Shown: in pieces, positions 1 through 8,837 of the stretch
How positions within the stretch are numbered: the stretch's first letter is position 1
Layout of the letters: the number at the start of each line of letters is the position of its first letter
NCBI GenBank assembly: GCA_016933695.1
Contig: JAFGAL010000001.1
Coordinates: 1-64,000, forward strand
DNA from: Candidatus Zixiibacteriota bacterium
Lineage (GTDB): Bacteria; Zixibacteria; MSB-5A5; GN15; PGXB01
Direction of reading: 5' to 3'
Length of the DNA: 64,000 nucleotides
Translations under genes and position numbers: made by a program
The notes under the pieces: model-generated
What the model was told of the DNA's origin: nothing
Databases searched by the model: none
Seen by the model: the letters and a program-made list of their open reading frames with translations, nothing else

Positions 1-407
1 CAAACCTAATCGTTCTCGTTTGCTCTGCATGAAGAAAATCTAGTAAATCCATGACCACTACGAAAGGACTTTATCAACAAGCCCTTTACGGTGGGATAGA
101 CGCGTCATGCAATTTCACCACCAGGTTACTATCGAAATATGAAAAATGGGGAAACGAACCCAAATCGAAAGGGATATAAAAAACAACCTCGCGACAAAAC
201 AAACCCATTTTAGAAATCAGGATAATGCCAATGTAGACAATAACATACACAAATAATTCGGCGTTTTTTTGGTTTTAAAACAGTCGTGCGATCACACCTC
301 AGGCGACAGGGTGCCGGATTGCCGGGGTGCCGAAAACGAAGCGGGCGGTTCGCGAACCGCCCCTACCGTATGAGTCGGTGATTTTTTAATAGAAGATCAA
401 TAAATGC
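1..407. other. intergenic region at the window edge
   Basis: No gene is visible here on either strand. Bases 1-300 are AT-rich and show no open frame with a ribosome binding site. The only clear structure is the palindrome at 343-362. The region lies downstream of the minus-strand gene that ends at 408. Confidence 0.6.
343..362. repeat. perfect 20-bp palindrome GGGCGGTT-CGCG-AACCGCCC
   Basis: The two 8-base arms are exact reverse complements around CGCG, and the right arm is followed by CTACCG. It lies 45 bases downstream of the minus-strand gene ending at 408. Palindromes with this core followed by CTAC occur as dispersed intergenic repeats in many bacterial genomes, to my recollection. It has no adjoining T-tract, so a repeat is more likely than a classical terminator. 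Confidence 0.6.
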
Positions 408-1346
408 CTAGAAATTCCAGACGAAGCCGACGAAGGGGAAGCCGGGGAAGATGGCGTCGTCATTGAGGATATTGAACAGCGCCAAATCAATCGACAGCTG
501 TTCCCCGAAAAACCGCACGCCGTATGAAATAAGCGGATCATCGACTTCGGGGAAAATCCAGTTCTCGGTTACCAAGCTCAACCGTCGCGCCACTCGGTAC
601 TCACCGCCGACCAGAACCGCGGGATTGTCGGCGATTTCATCGTCGGCAAATCCGAAACCGAGCCCCAGAGTCAGGCTCTTGTCATCGGTGCCGATGGTTG
701 ACGAGGCAAACAGTACCCCGACCGTGACCCCCTCATCCAGATCGACAAGATCACCGTCTTCATCGTCGTCGTCATCGAAATCGGGAATCTGGATAATGAT
801 GGCGCTGGCGGCAATCGCGATATTCTCTTTCACGTCCAGTCCGATTTTGGGCATCAGATAAAACAACTGCCGGTCGAAATCGATTCCCGGCACCAGCGAC
901 ATCCCGCCGCCGATCGTGACATTGTCCGTGAGTCCATAGGAAACCGACGGGAAAAAAATCAGCATGTCGGAAAAATACCCCTCGCCTTTTCGCAGGCATC
1001 GTCCGGTCGGCCCGACATACAATCTCGTGCGGTTGGGATTCGGGAACCAGTATACCCCGTCGCGATACGCGGAGCTTTCCACCAGTTTGACATCGGCGAT
1101 TTTTTCTTTGGCGACGGTAAACGAACCGGCGCTGGTTTGTATTGTGACCTCATCATCGCCGATCTCGGTGATACGGCCGACCAGGGTCGATCCGTCCTTG
1201 AGTGAAACGATCTGGGTCTGAGTGCTGTCGGGAATCCACAGCGAGTGTTCATCGGCAACGGCGGTCATTGCCGATATGGCGAGATAACATAGAACCATCA
1301 TCCCGATGACACCGGCGCGGCGAATCAGTGCATACTGCTTACACAT
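408..1346 (-). CDS. secreted protein, probable outer-membrane beta-barrel
   Basis: 312 residues. An N-terminal signal peptide (basic MCKQYALIRRAG, then a hydrophobic stretch, cleavage near AVADE) points to export. Residues about 45-90 look like a small SH3-like or LSM-like beta domain (SLKDGSTLVGRITEIGDDEV). The rest alternates polar and hydrophobic residues with many Gly and ends in an aromatic residue (VWNF), as outer-membrane barrels do. An acidic Asp/Glu run near residues 190-205 is probably a loop. A GGGGAG ribosome binding site lies about ten bases before the ATG. I do not recognise the family; barrel topology is inferred from composition only. Confidence 0.7.
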   Translation of the reverse strand: MCKQYALIRRAGVIGMMVLCYLAISAMTAVADEHSLWIPDSTQTQIVSLKDGSTLVGRITEIGDDEVTIQTSAGSFTVAKEKIADVKLVESSAYRDGVYWFPNPNRTRLYVGPTGRCLRKGEGYFSDMLIFFPSVSYGLTDNVTIGGGMSLVPGIDFDRQLFYLMPKIGLDVKENIAIAASAIIIQIPDFDDDDDEDGDLVDLDEGVTVGVLFASSTIGTDDKSLTLGLGFGFADDEIADNPAVLVGGEYRVARRLSLVTENWIFPEVDDPLISYGVRFFGEQLSIDLALFNILNDDAIFPGFPFVGFVWNF

Positions 1347-1446
1347 TGAACTCGGTCTCCCCTGTTGGCGGTTTCGGACAATCGCATTTGACGAGAATCA
1401 GGATTATAAGATACCTGAAGGCGGCTGAATTTACAACATAAATAAA

Positions 1447-1490
1447 AATACGCCAGGGCCTCCGGTTACGGGCCGAGGCGTATTATTTTT
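1447..1490 (-). terminator. hairpin terminator after the Cys-rich gene
   Basis: AATACGCC (1447-1454) pairs with GGCGTATT (1477-1484), and an inner GGCC/GGCC pair extends the stem. T-rich stretches flank it on both strands, so it may work in both directions. It lies 23 bases beyond the minus-strand stop at 1514. Confidence 0.75.
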
Positions 1491-1513
1491 CACAGCAAGT
1501 CCATGCAGACCGT

Positions 1514-1819
1514 TCAGTCTTTGAAAAGGTCATCGAATTTCTTGCGGCGGTGGTCCTTGGAATCCGCCGCCGACGGGTTTTTCTCGTGTGAGTGCACCGC
1601 CAGCCGCGTTTGGAAATAGTCACAGAAATTCGATTTTTCCTTGATCGGTATCGGCGTGTCGATCGTCTCTCGACACTGCCATCTGGCGGTCGGGTCGAAA
1701 TGACGGCATCCCCGGCAACAGCGCATATCGGCGAGGCATTCCGGGCAGGCGTCGGCGCGCATCACTTTCCCCTCGATTCCGGTCGGGCGACCGCAGTTCC
1801 AGCATAACAATCCGGCCAA
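1514..1819 (-). CDS. small cysteine-rich protein, likely zinc-binding
   Basis: 101 residues if started at a TTG at 1819. That start is chosen because AAGAGGAG sits seven bases before it; an in-frame GTG at 1840 has no such site. The N-terminal half carries CWNCGRPTG, then CPEC, then CC-RG-C and further single cysteines, a zinc-ribbon-like spacing. The C-terminal third is charged and probably disordered. It lies 99 bases downstream of the asparagine-synthase-like gene on the same strand and may be co-transcribed with it. I do not recognise the family; zinc binding is inferred from cysteine spacing. Confidence 0.6.
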   Translation of the reverse strand: MAGLLCWNCGRPTGIEGKVMRADACPECLADMRCCRGCRHFDPTARWQCRETIDTPIPIKEKSNFCDYFQTRLAVHSHEKNPSAADSKDHRRKKFDDLFKD

Positions 1820-1918
1820 AACTAATCTCCTCTTATACACACGTCGTTATCAGGCTCGCAGACAATACAATATAGCGCAAAACGGTCGTTTTGCCAAGCC
1901 CCGGTAAAACATGCGCGC

Positions 1919-3742
1919 TTATTTCATTTTACCGCCATGGCGTTTTTCGGTTTCATCCATGAACAGCAGAAGCGTCAGCCACTGGTATAATCGCATTTTA
2001 TCCTGTGAGCGCGCCAGAATCAGTCGTAATGCCGGGATATGGACATATGTTCCGATCAACTCGGAGCCCATCGCAGTCTGTACAATGTGTTCCAACAGAG
2101 CGGCGCATTCCCTGCGGTTCTGGGCGGTATGCCGGTTTTTACTGCGCAGGTCGCTGAGGAGACGGAAAGTGAAGCGATTATCGCGAAGGAATTCATACAG
2201 GCGTCGTTTCAATTTGCATTTGGCAACATCGAATGCAGAATTCATTCGGACAGCACTGCCGTGTCTCGGGATAATCAACGTCCCGGGGTCCAGTTCGTTG
2301 AGGAATTCAAAGAAAATGAAATAGTCGATTTCCCGCGCGGGGATATCCCGTGCGGCCAGGGTCAGCAGGTCTTTTGCCAGAAACGGCGTTATGGTCCAGT
2401 GAAACATCCGGTGCCGGTCTTCACCGGCAAGATCAATGGCACGATAATTGTCGAAATACAAATGTCGCAGTTGATCCCGGGGATTTGCCTCCGGCAAAGC
2501 CGCAACCGTATCGACAAGATGCTTCCGAAATTCGCCGGGGTTAATCCGAAGGATTGCGCAAACTTCATCGATCGTTCCATAGCGGGACATGGCATCATCG
2601 GCGAACATTGCCGCAACATCGGAATAAAATCGTTTGGGCTGAAAGACCTGCCGGATGAATTCGCCGCCCAGCCCCATGATATGCGCATAGGTACCATGAA
2701 TGACCTTATTGTGCTCCAGTTCCTCATACCACCCGGCGGTGGCGGTATAGCAGTTGACCATCGCATCAGTGGCATAAGTGATGCGTCGGAATTCATCGAG
2801 ATTTTCAAGCGGCGGCGATGCCGAGAAACAAATGAGACTGCGGGCGTACTGCTCGGCAACCTGAGTTGCGGTTGCTTTTTCATCGGCATCTGGCAGGCAG
2901 TCGTGTACGACGGTCATATCCGCATTGACCCGGCAGAGTGCGGCAAACAGCGCGCGGGAATCAAGTCCTCCGCTGAGATCGACAACCAATCCCCAGTTTC
3001 TTTCGCGGGATTTTTCGACCCGGTTTTTAATCGAAGCAACCAGCAATTCAGTATACCGCCTGATCGCCTGCGAACGCTCCGGCGACGTGTCAAGAGGCGA
3101 AACATCGATTGGATGAATCGTTATGGTCTGACAGTGCCAGCCATCCTCCTGCCGATCAACAGCATAAAGAGTGGCGGGCGGCATGCGATTGATGTCGAGT
3201 AAGAGATATTTTCCAGAGAGATTCCATTCAAACAGTAGGTACTCTGCCATTGCGATGGGATTGAAGCGAATGGTTTCGGCGGTGTGCAGAAGATACTTCA
3301 ACTCGCGTGAGAGGACAAATCCTCTGTTGCGGGAAGACACGAAAACCGGGAATTTCCCCCAGCGATCATTGAAAACACACAGCCGTTGCCGTTTCTTGGC
3401 CAGGATCACCGCCAGATAATCGCCATCAGATGAATCGATAAAATCAGCAACGGCCTTCTGGACATCCAGGCCGGAAATCAGCCGGTTGGCGATATTCTGC
3501 AGATCGGCCATGACCTGTTTGGCGGATTTGTTGTATATAACGCCTTCGATAACAATCAGGGCGTTATGGTCATCGAGATGATCGACCGGGTAAGCGTCGT
3601 ATCCGGAGACGGCAATTGCGGCTTTGCGGTCGGCGAAAAACTCCCGGACGACATATCCGGGCATAACTGACAGGGTCTTATAGGCGGCCGTAATCTCGGC
3701 GCGGTTCAATTCGTTTGCACAGGAGATACTCAAACCGGGCAT
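1919..3742 (-). CDS. asparagine-synthase-like protein without the usual N-terminal cysteine
   Basis: 607 residues from the ATG at 3742, chosen because GAGGGAG lies seven bases upstream; an ATG five codons earlier has no such site. The C-terminal half has the synthase PP-loop VVDLSGGLDSR, near residue 260, which binds ATP. The N-terminal half resembles a class II glutamine amidotransferase fold (NDRWGKFPVF, as in AsnB), but the protein begins MPGLSISC and lacks Cys2, the glutaminase nucleophile. It may use ammonia or modify another substrate. No recognised biosynthetic cluster adjoins it. Family membership is firm; the reaction is unknown. Confidence 0.8.
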   Translation of the reverse strand: MPGLSISCANELNRAEITAAYKTLSVMPGYVVREFFADRKAAIAVSGYDAYPVDHLDDHNALIVIEGVIYNKSAKQVMADLQNIANRLISGLDVQKAVADFIDSSDGDYLAVILAKKRQRLCVFNDRWGKFPVFVSSRNRGFVLSRELKYLLHTAETIRFNPIAMAEYLLFEWNLSGKYLLLDINRMPPATLYAVDRQEDGWHCQTITIHPIDVSPLDTSPERSQAIRRYTELLVASIKNRVEKSRERNWGLVVDLSGGLDSRALFAALCRVNADMTVVHDCLPDADEKATATQVAEQYARSLICFSASPPLENLDEFRRITYATDAMVNCYTATAGWYEELEHNKVIHGTYAHIMGLGGEFIRQVFQPKRFYSDVAAMFADDAMSRYGTIDEVCAILRINPGEFRKHLVDTVAALPEANPRDQLRHLYFDNYRAIDLAGEDRHRMFHWTITPFLAKDLLTLAARDIPAREIDYFIFFEFLNELDPGTLIIPRHGSAVRMNSAFDVAKCKLKRRLYEFLRDNRFTFRLLSDLRSKNRHTAQNRRECAALLEHIVQTAMGSELIGTYVHIPALRLILARSQDKMRLYQWLTLLLFMDETEKRHGGKMK

Positions 3743-3917
3743 GCTTAGCTCCCTCATTTCAGCAAACGACCGGGTGGCGTGTCGCCAATCGTCTGATGTT
3801 CAAGATCAAAATGTTATGTCATAAATTGGCGGTTACTGGCTATGGTAATATTATGCGGGGTAAAAACAAAGCATTCTTTGGCCGATTGAAGAAAATAAAT
3901 ACGAAAGAGTACAATTA

Positions 3918-3952
3918 GGAAGGCCCGCTTTCCCCTCGTAAGCGGGCCTTCC
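3918..3952. repeat. 13-bp perfect inverted repeat
   Basis: GGAAGGCCCGCTT (3918-3930) and AAGCGGGCCTTCC (3940-3952) are exact reverse complements around a 9-base loop. Neither side has a T-tract. It is closer to a dispersed REP-like palindrome than to an intrinsic terminator. Confidence 0.6.
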
Positions 3953-4287
3953 GTGCCTCGAGAAAAGAAGCTGGCAACCCGAGGAACTAACGACAGCTCA
4001 ACAGCCCTACCACCAAGAGCTGAAGAAATGGCTTGCCAATTTCACGCGTTTATTAAGCAACCGCAATGCCGGAACAGGCAGGGGCCTGATCTTGCCCAAG
4101 TAATCTATTGACTACCTGTTGGTTACAAATATTATTTTTATTGGGGGCCGAGGGTGCAACCAGAGGCGATTCGCAAAATCATACGAATCACTCTGCGCCG
4201 GAACTCATAAGTTATTGAATTACAACGATTTTTTATTTTTCATGACAATGCGCGAAATCGTATAACCAGACGAAATTCGTGGGTAAA

Positions 4288-4345
4288 CACGCCTGAAACA
4301 ATATAAATAAAGGCGTGACAGGCCGAATATTCATATAATCCGGCC
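4288..4345 (-). terminator. probable purA termination region
   Basis: Two hairpins follow the purA stop. One is GGCCG/CGGCC (4321-4325 with 4341-4345) with a partly paired AT-rich interior. The other is CACGCCT/AGGCGTG (4288-4294 with 4311-4317). T-runs are short, so efficiency is uncertain. Confidence 0.45.
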
Positions 4346-4362
4346 CTTTTTCTCGTTATTTA

Positions 4363-5637
4363 TCAAACCAATATGGTTTCATTGCGACGTGCCCCGGTGG
4401 AGATCAAGCAGATTTCCACGCCAAGGTCATCGGCGATGAAACTGAGATATTTTCTGGCGTTCTCCGGAAGGCCCTCGAATTTATCAATGCCCGCAGTAGT
4501 GCTGTTCCATCCGGGAAAATCCCGATATACCGGTTTTACATCCCACAGCGCCGCGGGATTAAGCGGAAGTTCGGCCATCTCGCGGTCGCCGAGTTTGTAG
4601 GCGGTACATACCTTAATGGTGCTGAAACGATCGAGGACGTCGAGCTTGGTAACGGCAATTTTCTCCACGCCATTGATACGACAGGCATGGCGCAGGACGA
4701 CCAGATCGAGCCATCCGGTGCGGCGAGGTCGTCCGGTTGCCGCGCCGTATTCACCGCCGATTTCGCGCAGTTCATTGCCGGTTTGATCGACCAGCTCGGT
4801 CGGGAACGGCCCTGAGCCGACCCGGGTGGTATAGGCTTTGACGATTCCGACGATTTCATCGATCATTTTCGGGCTGATCCCCAGACCGGTCATGGCGCCG
4901 CCGACCGTGGTGTTCGATGACGTCGTATAGGGATAACTTCCGAGGTCAATATCAAGCAACGCGCCCTGAGCGCCTTCGAAAAGAATGCATTTGCCCTCGC
5001 GGTGTAAACGCTGTAAATCAAGTGAGACATTGGTCATCATCGGTTCGAAGAGCGGCGCCAGGCGCTGAAGGTCATCGAATATTTTGGCGGTATCGGCGCG
5101 ATCGTCATCGCATCCCGCGAAATATTCCTGTTTGATTTTGCGGTTGTGCTCCAGCTTTTGTTTCAGGCTGTCGGGTGCGAAAATATCGCAAAGGCGAATG
5201 CCGTTTCGGCTGACTTTGTCGCGATACGCCGGACCGATTCCGCGCAAAGTTGTGCCAATACCGTCGCCGCCGCGTTTTTTCTCCTCGATGGAATCGATCA
5301 ACTTGTGGTACGGCAAAACCAGATTGGCGGCCGATGAGATGAAGAGGCGTCCGTTGGTATCGATCCCCTGAGTCCGGAGCAGTTCGATTTCCTCGAGCAG
5401 GCCGAACGGATCAAGCACGACGCCGTTGCCGATATAGCACAGCTTGTCGGGATAGATAATGCCGGACGGGATCAGGTGTAAAATGTATTTTTTATCTCCG
5501 ACCAGGACGGTGTGTCCGGCGTTGGCTCCGCCCTGGAAACGTGCGATAGCATCTGCTTTTTCGGCCAGCAAGTCGACCACTTTGCCCTTTCCTTCATCTC
5601 CCCACTGACATCCGACGACGATAGTATTGGTACTCAT
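4363..5637 (-). CDS. purA: adenylosuccinate synthetase
   Basis: Joins IMP and aspartate using GTP in the first committed step from IMP to AMP; cytoplasmic. At 424 residues it has the family's usual length. The GTP-binding loop GDEGKGK sits at residues 13-19, and conserved blocks such as FQGGANAGHT and EGAQGALLDIDLG follow. It begins 17 bases after the engB stop, so engB-purA is probably one transcript. Hairpins beyond its stop likely end it. Assignment is secure. Confidence 0.98.
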   Translation of the reverse strand: MSTNTIVVGCQWGDEGKGKVVDLLAEKADAIARFQGGANAGHTVLVGDKKYILHLIPSGIIYPDKLCYIGNGVVLDPFGLLEEIELLRTQGIDTNGRLFISSAANLVLPYHKLIDSIEEKKRGGDGIGTTLRGIGPAYRDKVSRNGIRLCDIFAPDSLKQKLEHNRKIKQEYFAGCDDDRADTAKIFDDLQRLAPLFEPMMTNVSLDLQRLHREGKCILFEGAQGALLDIDLGSYPYTTSSNTTVGGAMTGLGISPKMIDEIVGIVKAYTTRVGSGPFPTELVDQTGNELREIGGEYGAATGRPRRTGWLDLVVLRHACRINGVEKIAVTKLDVLDRFSTIKVCTAYKLGDREMAELPLNPAALWDVKPVYRDFPGWNSTTAGIDKFEGLPENARKYLSFIADDLGVEICLISTGARRNETILV

Positions 5638-5654
5638 AACTCTCTTTCTTGCAT

Positions 5655-6242
5655 TTATGACCGCTCGGTCTGATTTTTCACGGTGGTATCAATCCATTTA
5701 ATCAATTCATTCTTGCCGACCCCGGAGATACTCGAAACGGGGATCGTTTCGACTCCGAGAAGTTTGCGAATCGCCGTATTTTTCTGGCATAGGGCTCCCC
5801 TTCCGAGTTTGTCGGCTTTGGTCAGAGCAATAATGAAATTGACGTCATTGGCCTTCAGCCATTCCAGCATTTGCATATCATCATCATTGGGATCGCGTCG
5901 GCAATCCAGCAAAAAGACCAACCCCTTCAGGTTATCAACATTTCGCAGATAGTTTTCCACAAGTTGTCCCCATTTCTTACGAGCCTCGACACCGGCTTTA
6001 ACATAGCCGTATCCCGGCAGGTCGACAAGATAAAATCGTTCATCGACCAGGAAGAAATCAATCCGGCGGGTTCGACCGGGGATTTTGGAGGTTTTGGCCA
6101 GTTTATGACGACCCGAGAGTTTGTTGAGAAGCGATGATTTCCCGACATTGGACCGTCCGGCAAAGGCGATTTGCGGCCTTGGATCGGCCGGGGTTTTGCG
6201 GGCGTCATTATAGGACGCGAAGAATGCAACGTTTTTAAACAT
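5655..6242 (-). CDS. engB: ribosome biogenesis GTPase EngB (YihA/YsxC)
   Basis: 195 residues, typical length. P-loop GRSNVGKSS starts at residue 29; DLPGYGYVK (G3) and TKADK (G4) follow in order. EngB assists late assembly of the large ribosomal subunit. AGGTGG lies just upstream of the ATG. The gene follows lon by 63 bases on the same strand. A TATACT hexamer at 6274-6279 (minus) could be its own -10 box, though the -35 region is weak. Confidence 0.97.
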   Translation of the reverse strand: MFKNVAFFASYNDARKTPADPRPQIAFAGRSNVGKSSLLNKLSGRHKLAKTSKIPGRTRRIDFFLVDERFYLVDLPGYGYVKAGVEARKKWGQLVENYLRNVDNLKGLVFLLDCRRDPNDDDMQMLEWLKANDVNFIIALTKADKLGRGALCQKNTAIRKLLGVETIPVSSISGVGKNELIKWIDTTVKNQTERS

Positions 6243-6305
6243 GCCACCTATTGGTTAGATGCTGAGCCGGATAAGTATACGGTCATGGAAGCGTTAAGGA
6301 AAGCA

Positions 6306-8693
6306 TTATTTTTTCTTTTTGCGCGGGCTGGCGGTGGTCTTTCTGGTATCGAAACGCCCCTCAAAGGCCTCATGGATGACTTCACGGATCTTTTTCACCG
6401 GAATCAGATTCATTCCCTCCCTTAATTCCTTGGGCAGATCGGGCAGGTCTTTTTTATTCTTGAAGGGAATGATGACATCGGTTATCCCGGACCGTTTGGC
6501 CGCCAGGAGTTTTTCGTTCAGACCGCCGATGGGAAGCACGTCACCGGTAAGCGTGATTTCACCGGTCATGGCCAGTCTGGGGCGCATCGGCCATCCGCTC
6601 AGTGCAGACAAAAGCGCCACCACAATGGTGATACCTGCCGAGGGACCATCTTTGGGGACCGCGCCTTCGGGGACATGGATATGAATCTCACGGTCTTTGT
6701 AAAAGTCAGGATCGAGTTTGAAGATCTCGGCATGGCTTCGTAAATAAGACAGTCCGGCCATGGCCGATTCCTGCATGACTGTCCCGAGTTTACCGGTAAG
6801 GGTCAGTTTGGATTCGCCTTTCATGAGGGTGACTTCGATCGGAAGCACGTCGCCGCCCGATTCGGTCCAGGCCAGCCCGATGGCGTATCCCGGCTCCGGA
6901 TTGAGTTTGATATCGGTGGAAAGGTACTGCGGCGCACCGAGCATATTGGCAACTTTGCGCGGTGTGAATGTCACTTTGCTCTGCCGCTTCCCCTCAGCGA
7001 TTTGCTGGGCGACCTTGCGCAGGATCGAGGCGAGCTGGCGTTCGATTTCACGAACGCCGGATTCCCGGGTGTAAAAGCGGATAATCTCCAGAAGAGCATC
7101 ATCGGTGAACTCGCAGGCAATCCGCTCCATACCCAACTCCTTGCGAAGTTTGGGAAGCAGGTAATGCCGGACTATTTTTATTTTTTCGTGTTCGAGATAT
7201 CCCGGAAGGCGGATGATTTCCATGCGATCCAGAAGTGCCGGCGGAATGCCTGCCATCGAATTGGCGGTGGTGACAAAGAGAACGCCGGACAGATCGAAAT
7301 CAAGCTCAAGGTAATTATCGGAAAAGGTCTTGTTCTGTTCGGGATCCAGGACTTCCAGTAAAGCCGCGGCGGGATCGCCCCGGAAATCCTTGCCGATCTT
7401 GTCGACTTCATCCAGCAAGAAGACCGGATTGGCCGCGCCGGCCTTTTTAATCGACTGGATAATACGCCCCGGCATCGATCCGATATATGTGCGCCGATGG
7501 CCACGAATTTCGGCCTCATCGTGGATGCCGCCAAGCGACATGCGAACGAATTTGCGATTCAGTGCGCGCGCGATAGAACGCCCCAGCGAGGTCTTCCCCA
7601 CACCCGGAGGCCCAACCAGACACAGAATCGGGCCTTTAACCTGTTTGGCCAGACGCAATACCGCCAGATGTTCCAGAATGCGTTTTTTGGGCTTTTCCAA
7701 TCCGTAATGGTCGCCGTCGAGGATCGATTTCACTTCTTTGAAATTGCCACGGTCTTTAGTTTTCATCCCCCAGGGAAGCGCCAGCACCCAATCAATATAC
7801 CCCCGCACAACTGCCGCTTCGGCAGAATACGGATGCATTTTTGACAGTTTTTCGATTTCTTCTTTGGTCTTTTCACGCGCTTCTTTGGTAATATCGAGTT
7901 TCTTGAGTTTATCGAAGAGTTGTTCGATCTCATTAGTCGTGTCGTCGCTTTGCCCCAGCTCTTCTTTAATCGCTTTCATCTGCTGTTGCAGGTAGAACTC
8001 TCGCTGGTTTTTTGACATTGATTCCCGCACCGATCCGTCGATTTTCTGTTCCAGTTTCAGAATCTCGATTTCCTCGCGCAGAATATCCGAGAGGTTAACC
8101 AGCTGGTTCTTGACGGAATCGGTTTCCAGCAGTTCCTGTTTGGTCGACATTTTGACCAGCAGGTGTGCCGCCATGGTATCGGCCAGCCGGTGATAATCGT
8201 CAATGGAGGAAAACGAAAAGAGCACTTCCTCGGGGATACGGCGGTTGAGCCGGACATAGTCGGCGAACTGCTCCAGCACGCTTCGCGAGAGAGCGACAGT
8301 TTCGCGGTCCTCGGCGGTATCGGGCCGAATAATCTGAAGCCGCGCGGTGTAAAAACCGCCGGATTTCGACATGGTTTTAATCTGGGCGCGGATCAGTCCC
8401 TCCACCAAAACCTTGATCGTGCCGTTGGGGAGTTTGACAATTTGCAGGATGCGCGCCACCACGCCGACCTGGTAAAGATCTTTGCCGCCGGGCATGTCGA
8501 TTTCGGGGGATTTCTGGGCGCAGAGGAAAATCTGTTTGTCCCGAATCATGGCTTCCTGCAAGGCCGAGATGGTAAATTGCCGTCCGACCAGCAGCGGATA
8601 GATCATGTGAGGGAAAATGACCACATCGCGAAGCGGCAGAACCGGCAGACGGGTTTTGATTTCGATTTTTTCTTCGCTATAATCCAGCTTCAT
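6306..8693 (-). CDS. lon: ATP-dependent Lon protease
   Basis: 795 residues, full-length LonA. Order: N-terminal substrate-binding domain (LPLRDVVIFPHMIYP), coiled-coil middle, AAA+ module with Walker A GPPGVGKTS and DEVDK, and C-terminal protease with Ser685 in PKDGPSAGIT and Lys728 in GGLNEKLLAAK forming the Ser-Lys dyad, spaced as in E. coli (43 residues). It degrades misfolded and regulatory proteins in the cytoplasm. The last residues (SPRKKKK) are a lysine-rich tail. I see no CIRCE element upstream. TATATAT precedes the ATG, with AAGAGAG further upstream. Confidence 0.98.
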   Translation of the reverse strand: MKLDYSEEKIEIKTRLPVLPLRDVVIFPHMIYPLLVGRQFTISALQEAMIRDKQIFLCAQKSPEIDMPGGKDLYQVGVVARILQIVKLPNGTIKVLVEGLIRAQIKTMSKSGGFYTARLQIIRPDTAEDRETVALSRSVLEQFADYVRLNRRIPEEVLFSFSSIDDYHRLADTMAAHLLVKMSTKQELLETDSVKNQLVNLSDILREEIEILKLEQKIDGSVRESMSKNQREFYLQQQMKAIKEELGQSDDTTNEIEQLFDKLKKLDITKEAREKTKEEIEKLSKMHPYSAEAAVVRGYIDWVLALPWGMKTKDRGNFKEVKSILDGDHYGLEKPKKRILEHLAVLRLAKQVKGPILCLVGPPGVGKTSLGRSIARALNRKFVRMSLGGIHDEAEIRGHRRTYIGSMPGRIIQSIKKAGAANPVFLLDEVDKIGKDFRGDPAAALLEVLDPEQNKTFSDNYLELDFDLSGVLFVTTANSMAGIPPALLDRMEIIRLPGYLEHEKIKIVRHYLLPKLRKELGMERIACEFTDDALLEIIRFYTRESGVREIERQLASILRKVAQQIAEGKRQSKVTFTPRKVANMLGAPQYLSTDIKLNPEPGYAIGLAWTESGGDVLPIEVTLMKGESKLTLTGKLGTVMQESAMAGLSYLRSHAEIFKLDPDFYKDREIHIHVPEGAVPKDGPSAGITIVVALLSALSGWPMRPRLAMTGEITLTGDVLPIGGLNEKLLAAKRSGITDVIIPFKNKKDLPDLPKELREGMNLIPVKKIREVIHEAFEGRFDTRKTTASPRKKKK

Positions 8694-8784
8694 ATATATA
8701 ACAACTCTCTTTTTTCGATCTCAGTTTCAGCCACCAGTCAATGTAACACATTTGGCGGCCCGGCGGTAGAGTTTTTTGCATGGT

Positions 8785-8810
8785 AAAACGGCAGGCCGAC
8801 GGGCCTGCCG
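8785..8810 (-). terminator. terminator after the HDOD gene
   Basis: CGGCAGGCC (8789-8797) and GGCCTGCCG (8802-8810) form a perfect 9-bp stem with a 4-base loop. On the minus strand the stem is followed by TTTT. It lies 28 bases past the stop at 8838. Confidence 0.85.
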
Positions 8811-8837
8811 ATGGGAAGTGAGTGGGCCGTATTGGTC

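Larger units (their letters stand above)
3743..4362. other. 620-bp intergenic region with several hairpins
   Basis: It lies between purA (ending at 4363) and the synthase-like gene (starting at 3742), both on minus. It contains a 13-bp inverted repeat (3918-3952), a nested two-helix structure (3972-4038), an interrupted hairpin (CAGAG-GATTCG against CGAATC-CTCTG, 4161-4195) and the likely purA termination region (4288-4345). I see no convincing protein gene. Confidence 0.55.

Noticed and set aside
2039..3202. 387-codon plus-strand open frame
   Set aside because: Lies wholly opposite the asparagine-synthase-like gene, lacks a ribosome binding site and any motif; a shadow of its codon bias.
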